Source: Agromyces sp. CF514
Lineage (GTDB): Bacteria; Actinomycetota; Actinomycetes; Actinomycetales; Microbacteriaceae
DNA: 64,000 nt
NCBI RefSeq assembly: GCF_900113185.1
Contig: NZ_FOZD01000001.1
Coordinates: forward strand, 1,488,001-1,552,000
Direction of reading: 5' to 3'
Under the pieces are notes generated by a model. That model made no database searches, was not told the DNA's origin, and was given only the letters and a program-made list of their open reading frames with translations. A program made the translations under genes and the position numbers. Positions 17,999 to 26,658 of this stretch are shown here, piece by piece. Position 1 is the stretch's first letter. The number at the start of each line of letters is the position of its first letter.

Positions 17999-19795
17999 AT
18001 GCCCGCGCCCATCGAGGACTACGCGATCATCGGCGACTGCCGAACGACGGCGCTGCTCGACCGCGAGGGATCGATCGACTGGTACTGCCCGCCTCGGTTC
18101 GACGCGGCATCCGTCTTCGGGGCACTACTCGGCGGGCCCGACCAGGGGCGATGGCTCCTGCGGCCCGACGACGCCGAAGCCCTGAGCACCCGTCGGTACG
18201 ACGGCGACAGCTTCACGCTGGTCACCCGATGGACGTGCATCGACGGCGAGGTCGAGGTCACGGAGCTGATGCCGACGGGGTCGGGCCGGCACGACGCCCG
18301 CAGCGACGTGATCCGACGGGTGCGCGGCATCCGGGGATCCGTGACCATGCGGCAGGAACTGCGCGTGCGCTTCGACTACGCAGCGACCCTGCCCTGGATG
18401 CGCCAGCTCGGAAGCCACGAGGCGCCCGCGCTCGTCGCCATCGCGGGCCCCGACGCGCTCGTGCTCCGCGGGCCGCGCCTCACCGCGCACGGTCGCGCCC
18501 ACCACGGCACCTTCGCGGTCGCCGCAGGTGAGACGGTCGACCTCCGCCTGACCTGGTTCCCGTCGCACCTCGACGTGCCGGAACCGCTCGACGTCGATGC
18601 GGCGATCGCGACCACGGACGACTGGTGGCGCGACTGGATCGGCAACGCGACCTGGTTCGGCGCCTACGACGACGCCGTGCGACGATCGCTGCTCGTGCTC
18701 CGCCTGCTCACGCACGAGGACACGGGCGGCGTGGTCGCCGCGGCGACCACGAGCCTGCCCGAGGAGTTCGGCGGGTCGCGCAACTGGGACTATCGCTACG
18801 TCTGGCTGCGCGACGCGTCGCTCACGCTGCAGGCGCTCCTGCGTCACGGCCTCGTCGTCGAGGCGGAGCACTGGCGCCGATGGCTCGTGCGCGCCGTCGC
18901 GGGCGACCCGGCCGACGTGCAGATCATGTACGGCGTCGCCGGCGAGCGCCGTCTCCCCGAATGGCAGGCGGCCGAGCTGCCCGGCTACGGCGGTGCGTCA
19001 CCCGTGCGCGTCGGCAACGCCGCCGCCGAGCAGTTCCAGGCCGACGTGTTCGGCGAGGTGCTCATCGCCCTCGACGCCGTTCGCCACGACGGCTCCGACG
19101 ACGACCGGTTCGCCTGGCCGCTGCAGCGCGCGCTCCTGGGCGAGGCCGAGCGGCGACTCGATCGCGCAGACTCGGGCATCTGGGAGATCCGCGGGGCCGA
19201 ACGGCACTTCACGCACTCGAGGGTCATGCTCTGGGCCGCCTTCGACCGGGCCGTGTGCGCGGTCGAGCAGGACGGACGCGACGGGCCGGTCGAGCTCTGG
19301 CGCGACATCCGGAACACCCTGGCCGAGCGCATCGAGCGCGGCGGATTCGACGACGGGCTCGGCAGCTACGTGCAGGCCGAGGGATCGGTCGAGGCGGATG
19401 CGGCGCTGCTGCAGCTGCCGCAGGTCGGATACGTCACCGCCGACGACCCGCGTATGCTCGGCACCGTCGCACATCTCGAACGCACCCTCATGCGAGACGG
19501 GCTGCTTCGCCGGTACCGCACCGAAGCCGAGATCGACGGCGTCGAGGGCGACGAGAACGCCTTCGTCGCCTGCTCGTTCTGGCTCGTGGAGCAGTACGCC
19601 CGCAGCGGACGCCTCGACGACGCCGAACAGCTCATGGAACGACTGCTCGGCTACGCGAACGACCTCGGCCTGCTCGCCGAGCAGGTCGACCCCGTCACCG
19701 GACGGCAGGCGGGCAACACGCCGCAGGCGCTCTCTCACCTCGCGCTCGTGCGGGCGGCCGACGCGATCGCCGTCTCGCGCCGGCGGAGGCCGTAG
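17999..19795 (+). CDS. Glycoside hydrolase family 15 (glucoamylase/trehalase-like)
   Basis: A 598-residue GH15 protein with no signal peptide, so cytoplasmic. Start ATG 17999 has GGAGG at 17990-17994; an upstream in-frame ATG at 17972 is less likely. The N-terminal beta-domain begins YAIIGDCRTTALLDREGSID. The catalytic (alpha/alpha)6 domain shows NWDYRYVWLRDA (about 262-273), GIWEIRG with the probable acid Glu (about 394-400), and EQVDPVTGRQAGNTPQALSH with the probable base Glu (about 561). Actinobacterial relatives hydrolyse alpha-glucosidic bonds, some of them trehalose; the substrate here is not decided by sequence. Its 3' end overlaps the second VanZ-like gene by 61 bases. Confidence 0.9.
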   Translation: MPAPIEDYAIIGDCRTTALLDREGSIDWYCPPRFDAASVFGALLGGPDQGRWLLRPDDAEALSTRRYDGDSFTLVTRWTCIDGEVEVTELMPTGSGRHDARSDVIRRVRGIRGSVTMRQELRVRFDYAATLPWMRQLGSHEAPALVAIAGPDALVLRGPRLTAHGRAHHGTFAVAAGETVDLRLTWFPSHLDVPEPLDVDAAIATTDDWWRDWIGNATWFGAYDDAVRRSLLVLRLLTHEDTGGVVAAATTSLPEEFGGSRNWDYRYVWLRDASLTLQALLRHGLVVEAEHWRRWLVRAVAGDPADVQIMYGVAGERRLPEWQAAELPGYGGASPVRVGNAAAEQFQADVFGEVLIALDAVRHDGSDDDRFAWPLQRALLGEAERRLDRADSGIWEIRGAERHFTHSRVMLWAAFDRAVCAVEQDGRDGPVELWRDIRNTLAERIERGGFDDGLGSYVQAEGSVEADAALLQLPQVGYVTADDPRMLGTVAHLERTLMRDGLLRRYRTEAEIDGVEGDENAFVACSFWLVEQYARSGRLDDAEQLMERLLGYANDLGLLAEQVDPVTGRQAGNTPQALSHLALVRAADAIAVSRRRRP

Positions 19796-20211
19796 TCGAT
19801 CGCGACCACGATGCCCGCGCCGAGCCCCGCGCCGAGCGTGTTCGCCAGGACGTCGCGCACATCCGTGGTGCGGCTGGCCAGGAGCAGGTGCTGCGCGAAC
19901 TCGGCCAGGCCGCTCAGCACGAGTCCGATCGCGAGCGCGATCGCGACCCGCTGCAGGCCGGAGCGGCGCGATCCCACGGCCACCAGCAGGCCGAGCGGCA
20001 CGAAGAGCGCCATGTTGAAGGCGAACTCGACGTACGGGTAGCTCGCCCAGGCAGGCACCCCGAAGAGCGCGATCGCCTCGAGCAGCGGCCCGAAGTCCAC
20101 GAAACCGCCCGCGCCGTCGATGTGCACCGGCCAGAACAGCACGAGCGCGAGCGCCGCCCCGTACGCGATCGCGAGCCCGAGCCGCAGCCGATGCGAAGCC
20201 CGCCTGGTCAT
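19735..20211 (-). CDS. VanZ-like membrane protein (second copy)
   Basis: A 158-residue membrane protein of the VanZ family, paralogous to the one at 17436-17930. Shared features are VEFAFNMALFVPLGL (about 61-75), a helix ending LAEFAQHLLLASR, and DVRDVLANTLGAGLG. It lacks the Ala-rich N-terminal extension of the first copy and starts MTRRASHRLRLGLAIAYG. It overlaps the GH15 gene tail to tail by 61 bases. The two VanZ-like genes therefore flank the hydrolase on the opposite strand. Role unknown; drug resistance should not be assumed. Confidence 0.85.
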   Translation of the reverse strand: MTRRASHRLRLGLAIAYGAALALVLFWPVHIDGAGGFVDFGPLLEAIALFGVPAWASYPYVEFAFNMALFVPLGLLVAVGSRRSGLQRVAIALAIGLVLSGLAEFAQHLLLASRTTDVRDVLANTLGAGLGAGIVVAIDYGLRRRETAIASAARTSAR

Positions 20212-20452
20212 CGGTCAAGACTAGTGCGAGCGCGTGTCGGCGAGGTTTCCGCGCGACGATGGGCCGGATGTCTCGGGTTGCGGCGCCCGATCGGCGTCGC
20301 GGGGAAGACGCGCGATCGTAATGACGAGTTAATGCTCCCCGACTAGCGTCGAATTGTCGCACAAGGGGGCTCGCGCGACAGCGTTCGGTGATCGGCGCAG
20401 GATGCCGGCACGGCATGCGCCGCGGGTCCATCCGATGATCGGAGTCAAGCGC

Positions 20453-21700
20453 ATGACGAAACCCATCTCACGACGGACATTGCTCACCGGTGCCGCGATG
20501 CTGGCGCCCTCGGCGCTCGCGGCCAGCGCCTACGTCGATCCGCTGCTGCCGGTCTTCTGGCGCCCGAGCACGGCGCAGCCCGCAGCCGTGGAAGGCGCGG
20601 TCTCGGCCACGACCGTCCGGTCGTTCGGGCCGAACGGAACGCACTGGCCGACCCACACGCCGAAATTCGGCGCGAAGTTCCAGACCGTGATCGACGTCGC
20701 CTGCGACTGGACGGCGATCGGGCGCGCGATCGCCTCGGTCACCGATGCGCAGATCGTGTCCGGTGTGCACATCCGCATCGCTGCCGGAACGCTGCCGGGG
20801 TACGGGGCGTCCTCGGGGTCGGCGGCCGCACTCAAGGGGGTCGGCCGCGGCACGGCGTCGAAGAACATCCTCGTCTCGCCGAAGGGAGCATGGGGCTCGG
20901 TGAAGGTCGCTGACTCGGCCAGGCTCGTCGGCGTCAAGGGCGTCACGTTCGCCCGGATCAACGGTCGGTTCATGCTGCTCACCGACTGCACGCGCACCGC
21001 GTGGGCGCAGTCGAAGGTCTCGCACGGGTTCCGCATGACCTCCTCGAGCGGCGTGCTCGAGGGATGCTCGGCCCATGAGGTCGTGATGGCCGACGCGAAG
21101 GTCGACATCAACGATCCGTTCGGCTACGCCGCGGGTTCGAACTCGGTCATCAAGAACTCCCTGTGGGAGGGCTGCTATTGCGCGCCCGTGTTCCGCCCGA
21201 GCGGTGCCTCGGACCACATCGACTCGCTGCAGATGTACGGCAACGGCGCGTACCGCGGCCTCACGATCCGCGACTCGACGTTCTTCGGCGCGCTCAACAG
21301 CGCCCTGCAGGTCGGCGGGGCGAAGCCCCAGGACCCGGACCTCGGCACGCCCTTCCTGACGCTCGACCACACCATCCTCACGGCGCAGGTCTTCGCGATC
21401 CGCGCGAGGTACCCGCTGCCGGGGAACGCGCAGGCCCCGAGCATCGGCCAGGCGATCAACGGCAGCGGTGAGCCGAACCAGCTCTACGCCAACGACTCGT
21501 ACGTCTTCGGCTCCATGTACGACACCAAGTGGGGCTCGGTCACGAACAGCTTCACCTCGTACGACAAGGCCGCGTCGAAGAACGTCGCCGGCGAGGGCGG
21601 GTGGCAGGTCGACCGGGCCATGAGCTCCTACGGGGCGGCCTGGTTCGACGCGCAGACGCCGACGCCCACCGACGCGTACCTCGCGCGCATCTGGGCGTAG
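20453..21700 (+). CDS. Tat-exported secreted protein, probable right-handed beta-helix
   Basis: A 415-residue exported protein. Start ATG 20453 has GGAG at 20441-20444; an in-frame ATG at 20435 would add six residues. The N-terminus, PISRRTLLTGAAMLAPSALA, contains a twin-arginine signal (S-R-R-T-L-L), so folded export is likely. The mature part has repeated short strands with asides such as SSSGVLEGCSAHEVVMADAK and NSVIKNSLWEGCY, suggesting a pectate-lyase-like parallel beta-helix. No catalytic residues can be assigned. Proteins of this shape often bind or cut polysaccharide, which fits the setting. A strong terminator follows. Confidence 0.65.
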   Translation: MTKPISRRTLLTGAAMLAPSALAASAYVDPLLPVFWRPSTAQPAAVEGAVSATTVRSFGPNGTHWPTHTPKFGAKFQTVIDVACDWTAIGRAIASVTDAQIVSGVHIRIAAGTLPGYGASSGSAAALKGVGRGTASKNILVSPKGAWGSVKVADSARLVGVKGVTFARINGRFMLLTDCTRTAWAQSKVSHGFRMTSSSGVLEGCSAHEVVMADAKVDINDPFGYAAGSNSVIKNSLWEGCYCAPVFRPSGASDHIDSLQMYGNGAYRGLTIRDSTFFGALNSALQVGGAKPQDPDLGTPFLTLDHTILTAQVFAIRARYPLPGNAQAPSIGQAINGSGEPNQLYANDSYVFGSMYDTKWGSVTNSFTSYDKAASKNVAGEGGWQVDRAMSSYGAAWFDAQTPTPTDAYLARIWA

Positions 21701-21712
21701 GCGCACGACCGA

Positions 21713-21743
21713 TCGGGGCGCCGCTCGTCGAGCGGCGCCCCGA
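21713..21743. terminator. Bidirectional hairpin between convergent genes
   Basis: Perfect 13-base arms (21713-21725 and 21731-21743) with a CGTCG loop. It lies between the stop of the beta-helix protein (21700) and the stop of the reverse-strand dehydrogenase (21750), so it can serve both. Confidence 0.85.
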
Positions 21744-21749
21744 TGCGCG

Positions 21750-23051
21750 TCAGCGGCGGCCCATGCCCGTGTACTGCCAGCCGGCGGCCTTCCAGGCCGT
21801 GGCGTCGAGCGCATTGCGGCCGTCGATGACGGTCGTCGCGCGCGAGATCGACTTCACGTGCGCCGGGTCGAGTTCGACGTACTCGGGCCATTCGGTGACG
21901 AGCACCACCAGGTCGGCATGGCGCAGGGCCTCGTCGGAGGTCGAGGTGTAGAGGAGCTGCGGATGCCGCAGGCGGGCGTTCTCGGTGCCCTCGGGGTCTG
22001 CCACGACGACGTCGGCGCCGAGGCCCTTGAGCTGTACGGCCACGTCGAGGGCCGGGGAGTCGCGGACATCGTCGGAGTGGGGCTTGAACGTGACGCCCAG
22101 CACGGCGACCTTCTTGCCGAACGGCGCACCGCCCAAGGCGTCGACGGCCAGTTCGACCACACGGGTGCGACGACGCAGGTTGATCGCGTCGACCTCCTTC
22201 AGGAACGCGACCGACTCGCCGCGGCCGAGCTCTTCGGCCCTCGCGGTGAACGCCCGGATGTCCTTCGGCAGGCATCCGCCGCCGAAGCCGACTCCGGCGT
22301 TGAGGAACCGGCGGCCGATGCGGGCGTCGTGGCCGATGGCGTCGGCCAGCTTCGAGATGTCGGCCCCGGTGACCTCGGCGATCTCGGCCATCGCGTTGAT
22401 GAACGAGATCTTCGTCGCCAGGAAGGCGTTCGCCGAGACCTTCACGAGCTCCGCCGTGGCGTAGTCGGTCACGATCCGCGGGGTGCCGGTGCTCAGTGCC
22501 GTCGCGTAGACCTCGTCGAGCACGTCGGCCGCGTGCTCGTCGTCGACGCCGTAGACGAGCCGGTCTGGCTCGATCGTGTCCTTCACGGCGAAGCCCTCGC
22601 GCAGGAACTCGGGGTTCCACGCGAGGCTCGCGCCGGTGCCCGACTCGGCGATCCGATCGGCGAGCCTGCGGGCGGTTCCCACGGGGACCGTCGACTTGCC
22701 GACGACGAGGTCGCCCTCCTTCAGGTGGGGCAGGAGCGCCTCGATCGCAGCGTCGACGTACTTGAGGTCGGCGGCGTGGCCGTCGGCCGACTGCGGGGTT
22801 CCGACCGCGATGAAGTGCACGGTCGCGTCGGCGACCTCGGCGATGTCGGTCGAGAACCGCAGGCGGCCGGTGGCACCTGCCGAGGTGAGCACCTCGGGCA
22901 GGCCGGGCTCGAAGAACGGCGGACGTCCGGCCTGCAACGCGTCGACCTTCACGGGATCCACGTCGATGCCGATCACCTCGTGGCCGAGCTCGGCCATGGC
23001 CGAGGCGTGGACGGCTCCGAGGTAGCCGCATCCGATGACGGACAGCTTCAT
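21750..23051 (-). CDS. ugd: UDP-glucose 6-dehydrogenase
   Basis: A 433-residue enzyme oxidising UDP-glucose to UDP-glucuronate with two NAD+. The N-terminal Rossmann motif is VIGCGYLG (5-12). KSTVPVGT lies in the nucleotide domain, the substrate-binding stretch is NPEFLREGFAVKD, and the catalytic cysteine is in GFGGGCLPKD (Cys about 260). The C-terminal UDP-binding domain carries VLGVTFKPHSDDVRDSP. Length is normal. GAGAGGA sits about 7 bases before the ATG. It supplies an acidic sugar donor for a surface polymer, most directly locus B, which starts here. UDP-GlcNAc/ManNAc dehydrogenase relatives are possible but fit less well. Confidence 0.92.
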   Translation of the reverse strand: MKLSVIGCGYLGAVHASAMAELGHEVIGIDVDPVKVDALQAGRPPFFEPGLPEVLTSAGATGRLRFSTDIAEVADATVHFIAVGTPQSADGHAADLKYVDAAIEALLPHLKEGDLVVGKSTVPVGTARRLADRIAESGTGASLAWNPEFLREGFAVKDTIEPDRLVYGVDDEHAADVLDEVYATALSTGTPRIVTDYATAELVKVSANAFLATKISFINAMAEIAEVTGADISKLADAIGHDARIGRRFLNAGVGFGGGCLPKDIRAFTARAEELGRGESVAFLKEVDAINLRRRTRVVELAVDALGGAPFGKKVAVLGVTFKPHSDDVRDSPALDVAVQLKGLGADVVVADPEGTENARLRHPQLLYTSTSDEALRHADLVVLVTEWPEYVELDPAHVKSISRATTVIDGRNALDATAWKAAGWQYTGMGRR

Positions 23052-23101
23052 GTGTGGATCCTCTCTTCGATGAAGACTCGGTCGATGCGCTGCATCCGGT
23101 C

Positions 23102-24826
23102 TCAGTTCCGGACGGCGATCGTGACCGGCGCACTGGTGCCGACGTTGCCCGCGGCATCCGTCGCCCTCGCCGTCACACCATACGCACCGTTCGGGTACTT
23201 TCGCGAGTCGAGGACCGCTCGCCACGTTCCGTCGGCCTGTCTGGTCGCGTTGCCGAGCTTCGTGGTGCCGGCGTGGATCGACACCGTAGTCACGCCGACG
23301 TCGTCGCTCGCTTCGATCACGACGGGCACGAATGCGCCGGAAACGGAGCTGCCCGAGACCGGCGAGGTGATCGTCGCCACCGGGGCGGTGCGGTCGGGCG
23401 TCGGCGTGGGCGTCGGCGTCGGCGTGGGAGTGGGCGTCGGCGTGGGAGTGGGCGTGGGAGTGGGCGTCGGCGTGGGCGTCGGCGTCGGCGTGGGCGTCGG
23501 CGTCGGTGTGGGCGTCGACCCGGACGGCACGGAGGACAGGAGGTATCCGAAGTACTTCCCGGCAACCGGCCTCGTCGGGTCGCCCGAGAAGACGTGCCCG
23601 CGGGCTGCCGCTGCGGCCGCCTGAGCCCTGATGATGGCGATGACCTGGTCGGTCGAGCGCCCGTCGCAGGGGCCGAACGCGTAGCACGCGACGACGACGC
23701 CGCTCGCGGCGCCCGTGGCCATGCTCGTGCCGGTCGCGACGTAGCCGTACCGGTTGCCCTTCTTCGTCGTGTACGGACAGACGCCCGGCGCGGCGATCGT
23801 GTGGGCCTGGTCGGCCGCGCTCACCGCGTAGTTGGTCGACACGGCGTACGCGTCGTCCTTCGTGGTCACGCTGCACGGCGCGGTGCCGAGCCCTCCGGGC
23901 TTCCCGTCGAAGTCGGCCATGTTCGTCACGACCAGCACCTCGTCGAAATTGCCGGGGGAGTAGAGCGCGAGGTCTTTGCCCGAGTTGCCGGCGCCCGCGA
24001 CGATCGAGATGCCGTCGTCGGTCAACGCGCACACGGCCTGGTGCACGGCGTCGCCGTTGGTGCGACCGCAGTTCCCGTCGTCGGAGCCCGAGTAGGCGAT
24101 GCTCATGTTGACCACGGCGATGTCCTTCGCCGCGGCGTTCTCGGCCACCCATTCGAGGCCGCAGAGCAGGGACTGCACGGTGCCGAGCAGGTCGTCGCCG
24201 AGCACGCGCACCGAGTGGATCGGCACTCCCGGCGCGGTGCCCACGATGCCGGTCGTGTTGTCGATCGCGCCGAGCACGCCCGACACGCCGGTGCCGTGGC
24301 CGTCGCCGTCGGCCGCGGTGCCGGTCGGCATGCAGTTGACCGCCGTCGCGAGGTTGAGGTCGGTGTGCGTGCTCACGCCCGAGTCGATCACGGCGACGCC
24401 CGGACCGGTCCACGTGCCGACGCCGTCGCCCGCCTTGACCGGCGGCTCGTCGGCCTCGACCGCGCCGACCGCGGGCGGCACCGTCTGGGCGAGCGCCGTG
24501 ACCGGCTCGTCGGCCATGAGCCCGATGACCGAGGCATCCGTCGAGAGCGCCGCGGCCTGCTCGGCCGAGAGCGTGTCCGAGAATCCGGCGAAGATCGCGT
24601 CGTACAAGCGCGTGGGCGTGGCACCCGTCGAGGAGATCGCCGCATCGCGCGCGGCGACATCCGTGAACGTCACCGTGTAGGAGCCCGCGGGCGGCGGTTC
24701 GGCAGCCGAAGCCGGCGCGACGAAGAACGCCGTCGCGCCGAGCACGGCGGCCGCGAGACCTGCGAGCACGGCGACGCGGCGACGAGTGCGCTTCATGGAA
24801 GGCGGCGGGGATTCGAGTGCTGACAT
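23102..24826 (-). CDS. Secreted subtilisin-like (S8) protease with Thr-Pro linker and Ig-like domain
   Basis: A 574-residue exported protease. Start ATG 24826 is chosen because GAGGA lies 4 bases upstream; ATG 24796 lacks a site. The layout is a signal peptide (to about 42), an inhibitor-like propeptide (about 47-112), then an S8 catalytic domain. The catalytic residues are Asp148 (VIDSG), His177 (DGHGTG) and Ser368 (GTSMATG). A run of 20 Thr-Pro pairs (438-477) follows, then a C-terminal Ig-like domain starting DRTAPVATITSP. The linker probably spans the wall. It lies 50 bases before ugd in the same direction. Substrate unknown. Confidence 0.92.
   Translation of the reverse strand: MSALESPPPSMKRTRRRVAVLAGLAAAVLGATAFFVAPASAAEPPPAGSYTVTFTDVAARDAAISSTGATPTRLYDAIFAGFSDTLSAEQAAALSTDASVIGLMADEPVTALAQTVPPAVGAVEADEPPVKAGDGVGTWTGPGVAVIDSGVSTHTDLNLATAVNCMPTGTAADGDGHGTGVSGVLGAIDNTTGIVGTAPGVPIHSVRVLGDDLLGTVQSLLCGLEWVAENAAAKDIAVVNMSIAYSGSDDGNCGRTNGDAVHQAVCALTDDGISIVAGAGNSGKDLALYSPGNFDEVLVVTNMADFDGKPGGLGTAPCSVTTKDDAYAVSTNYAVSAADQAHTIAAPGVCPYTTKKGNRYGYVATGTSMATGAASGVVVACYAFGPCDGRSTDQVIAIIRAQAAAAAARGHVFSGDPTRPVAGKYFGYLLSSVPSGSTPTPTPTPTPTPTPTPTPTPTPTPTPTPTPTPTPTPTPTPDRTAPVATITSPVSGSSVSGAFVPVVIEASDDVGVTTVSIHAGTTKLGNATRQADGTWRAVLDSRKYPNGAYGVTARATDAAGNVGTSAPVTIAVRN
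23396..23515 (-). repeat. Tandem Thr-Pro coding repeat (20 units of 6 bases)
   Basis: 120 bases encoding 20 consecutive Thr-Pro pairs in the S8 protease. Proline is CCG or CCC and threonine is nearly always ACG, with a few ACT/ACA changes. The repeat is the wall-spanning linker; its length may vary between strains by slippage. Confidence 0.9.
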
Positions 24827-24924
24827 CGGTTCCTCGGTTCTGTCGTGTGCTGCGGGTGGATGGCGGTGCCGGCACCGCGTCGCCTGGCGGCGAGCGGGTC
24901 GGTCGCAGGTCTCGGAGGACGGCC

Positions 24925-26109
24925 TCAGCGATCCACGGGCACGGATGTCTCGGGCGCCGGCTCGGGCACGCGCTCCGGATCCCGCACCCATCGGTACGCA
25001 TCGACCGTGCGCCGGGCGATCGCACCCCAGTCGAGCCGGTCGAGCGGAGCGCGGTCGGAGCGGGGGATCGCGGCCCACTCGAGGGTCCGGGCGAGCTCGT
25101 CGCCGTCGAACTCGCCCTCGTAGCACCTGACCCATTCGGCGCCGACCTGCTCCTGCAGTTCGCGCATCGCGCCGAGGGCGGGCACCACCACCGGGCGATC
25201 GGCCGAGAGGGCGAGGATCGCCGATCCGGAGTTCTGGATGGCCCGGTACGGCAGCACGACGACGTCGGCCGCGCGGATCCACGCCATGATCGCGGCATCC
25301 GACTGGAAGGCGAGGTCGAGCACCACTCGAGGGTCGTCGGCCGCCGCGGTGCGGATCTCGGCGGCGAGCTGCCCGCCCGCCGGCTTGCCGGCGATCACGA
25401 GCCGGAGGTCCGCGTCGCTCTCGACGACCGTGCGCACGAGCTCGGGGATGTTCTTGTAGCTCCGGATCATGCCGACCGAGGCGACGACGGGCGCGTGGGA
25501 GCGGATGCCGCACTCGGCGCGGGCCTCGTCGCGCGGCAGCGTCACGTCGTAGTCGAGCCGGTAGTGCCCGTGCGGCGTGACGGCACCGGGGCGGTCGGCC
25601 AGTTCGGGGTAGGCGTCGCGGGCCGCGTCGAGGCCGCCCGCGCTGAGCGACAGCAGCCCGTCGACCTCCCGCGCGAGGAGACGACGGTGCATGGCGCGCA
25701 GCCCAGGGGTCGAGCGCTGCTCGTGCGAGGCGACGTTGTGCACCGTCCAGACGACCTTCGTGCCGTTGCGCAGCCTGGCCACGCGAAGGCCGGCGCGGAA
25801 GAGCGTCATGCGCGCGAACACCCTCCACCGGCGACCCGTGAGGAACGTGAGCTCGGGCCAGTGCAGGTGCACGATGTCGATCGGCTGCGTGAAGAGGCGC
25901 ACGTACGAGAGGTCGCGCACCGTGTGCCCCTCGGCCGCGATGGTCGTGGCGAGGCGGGCGTTGTACGGATTCGCGTGCGCCGTGCGGAACGCCGGCTCGG
26001 CCTCGATCACGAGCGGCCGCTGCGACGCGCGCGGATCGTCGTTCACGCCGGTGGTGGCGTCGACCCCGATGCTGCCGATGCTGCGGTCCGCCTCGGTTCC
26101 GCCGGTCAT
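24925..26109 (-). CDS. Glycosyltransferase (GT4-like), locus B
   Basis: A 394-residue GT-B transferase. Visible features are IDIVHLHWPELTFL (about 75-88), VWTVHNVASHEQR, VTPHGHYRLDYD, VVASVGMIRSYKNIPEL and VVLPYRAIQNSGSAILAL. It is paralogous to the locus A enzyme at 7497-8534; both keep the H-x-H-W-P-E and N-S-G-(A/S)-A motifs. A 30-residue variable N-terminus precedes the fold. The start overlaps the previous stop (ATGA), tying it to the acetyltransferase gene. It likely adds one sugar to the locus B repeat unit. Confidence 0.84.
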   Translation of the reverse strand: MTGGTEADRSIGSIGVDATTGVNDDPRASQRPLVIEAEPAFRTAHANPYNARLATTIAAEGHTVRDLSYVRLFTQPIDIVHLHWPELTFLTGRRWRVFARMTLFRAGLRVARLRNGTKVVWTVHNVASHEQRSTPGLRAMHRRLLAREVDGLLSLSAGGLDAARDAYPELADRPGAVTPHGHYRLDYDVTLPRDEARAECGIRSHAPVVASVGMIRSYKNIPELVRTVVESDADLRLVIAGKPAGGQLAAEIRTAAADDPRVVLDLAFQSDAAIMAWIRAADVVVLPYRAIQNSGSAILALSADRPVVVPALGAMRELQEQVGAEWVRCYEGEFDGDELARTLEWAAIPRSDRAPLDRLDWGAIARRTVDAYRWVRDPERVPEPAPETSVPVDR

Positions 26110-26654
26110 GCCGACATCACCTTCAGCTCGGCTCGCGGGCGCTCGCCGATGACCTTCGCGGGCACGCCGCCCGCGATCGCGAGCGGCGGCACGTCGCGCG
26201 TGACGACGGCGCCGGCCGCGATGACCGCGCCCGCTCCGACCGTGACGCCCGCGAGCACGACCACGTTCGCCCCGAGCCATGCCCCGTCGCCGATCACGAT
26301 GTCCTGCTCGATCTTGGGCTGGTCCATGATCGCGACCTCGCCCTGCTCGATGCCGTAGTTCGACGCCGTCAGCGTGACGTTCGGCGCGAACAGGCACTTC
26401 TCGCCGATGTCGATGCGTCCGGTGCTGTTGCCGGCCCAGATCACCGAGTGCTCGCCGATGTGGCTGCCGGCGCCGATGCTGATCCGTTCGGCGTTGCGGA
26501 ACGACACGTTCGGCGCCATCGAGACGCCCGCGCCGAGCTGCAGGCGGCGCACCTGGCGCACGTGCGAGTAGCTCGAGAAGTGCGCGAGACGCAACGCGTG
26601 CGCGTACGTTCGCAGGTCGAGCAGGGACTGGGCGACACCCGAGAGCTTCGGCAT
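26106..26654 (-). CDS. Hexapeptide-repeat acyltransferase (WcaF-like), first copy
   Basis: A 182-residue left-handed beta-helix transferase. Isoleucine-patch repeats begin near residue 40 (LGAGVSMAPNVSF) and run through ISIGAGSHIGEHSVIW, IDIGEKCLFAPNVTL and IVIGDGAWLGANVVVLAGVTVGAGAVI. It ends with the usual GGVPAKVIGERPR loop. Such enzymes acetylate sugar hydroxyl or amino groups using acetyl-CoA. It begins 4 bases after the stop of the WS/DGAT-like gene with GGAAGG upstream, and overlaps the downstream transferase by 4 bases. It probably modifies a sugar of the locus B polymer. Confidence 0.87.
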   Translation of the reverse strand: MPKLSGVAQSLLDLRTYAHALRLAHFSSYSHVRQVRRLQLGAGVSMAPNVSFRNAERISIGAGSHIGEHSVIWAGNSTGRIDIGEKCLFAPNVTLTASNYGIEQGEVAIMDQPKIEQDIVIGDGAWLGANVVVLAGVTVGAGAVIAAGAVVTRDVPPLAIAGGVPAKVIGERPRAELKVMSA

Positions 26655-26658
26655 CCGT

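Noticed and set aside
17436..20211. VanZ-like genes as evidence of glycopeptide resistance
   Set aside because: There are no vanRS, vanHAX or related genes nearby, and most VanZ family members are not resistance genes.
23396..23515. Tandem repeat considered as a CRISPR array or minisatellite
   Set aside because: It is an in-frame Thr-Pro coding tract with 6-base units and no spacers. No CRISPR array or cas gene was seen anywhere in the window.
21753..25298. Long open frame across the dehydrogenase, protease and transferase region as one giant protein
   Set aside because: Only the last part (ugd) makes sense. The rest is an Arg/Ala-rich shadow reading of other genes, as is normal in GC-rich DNA.
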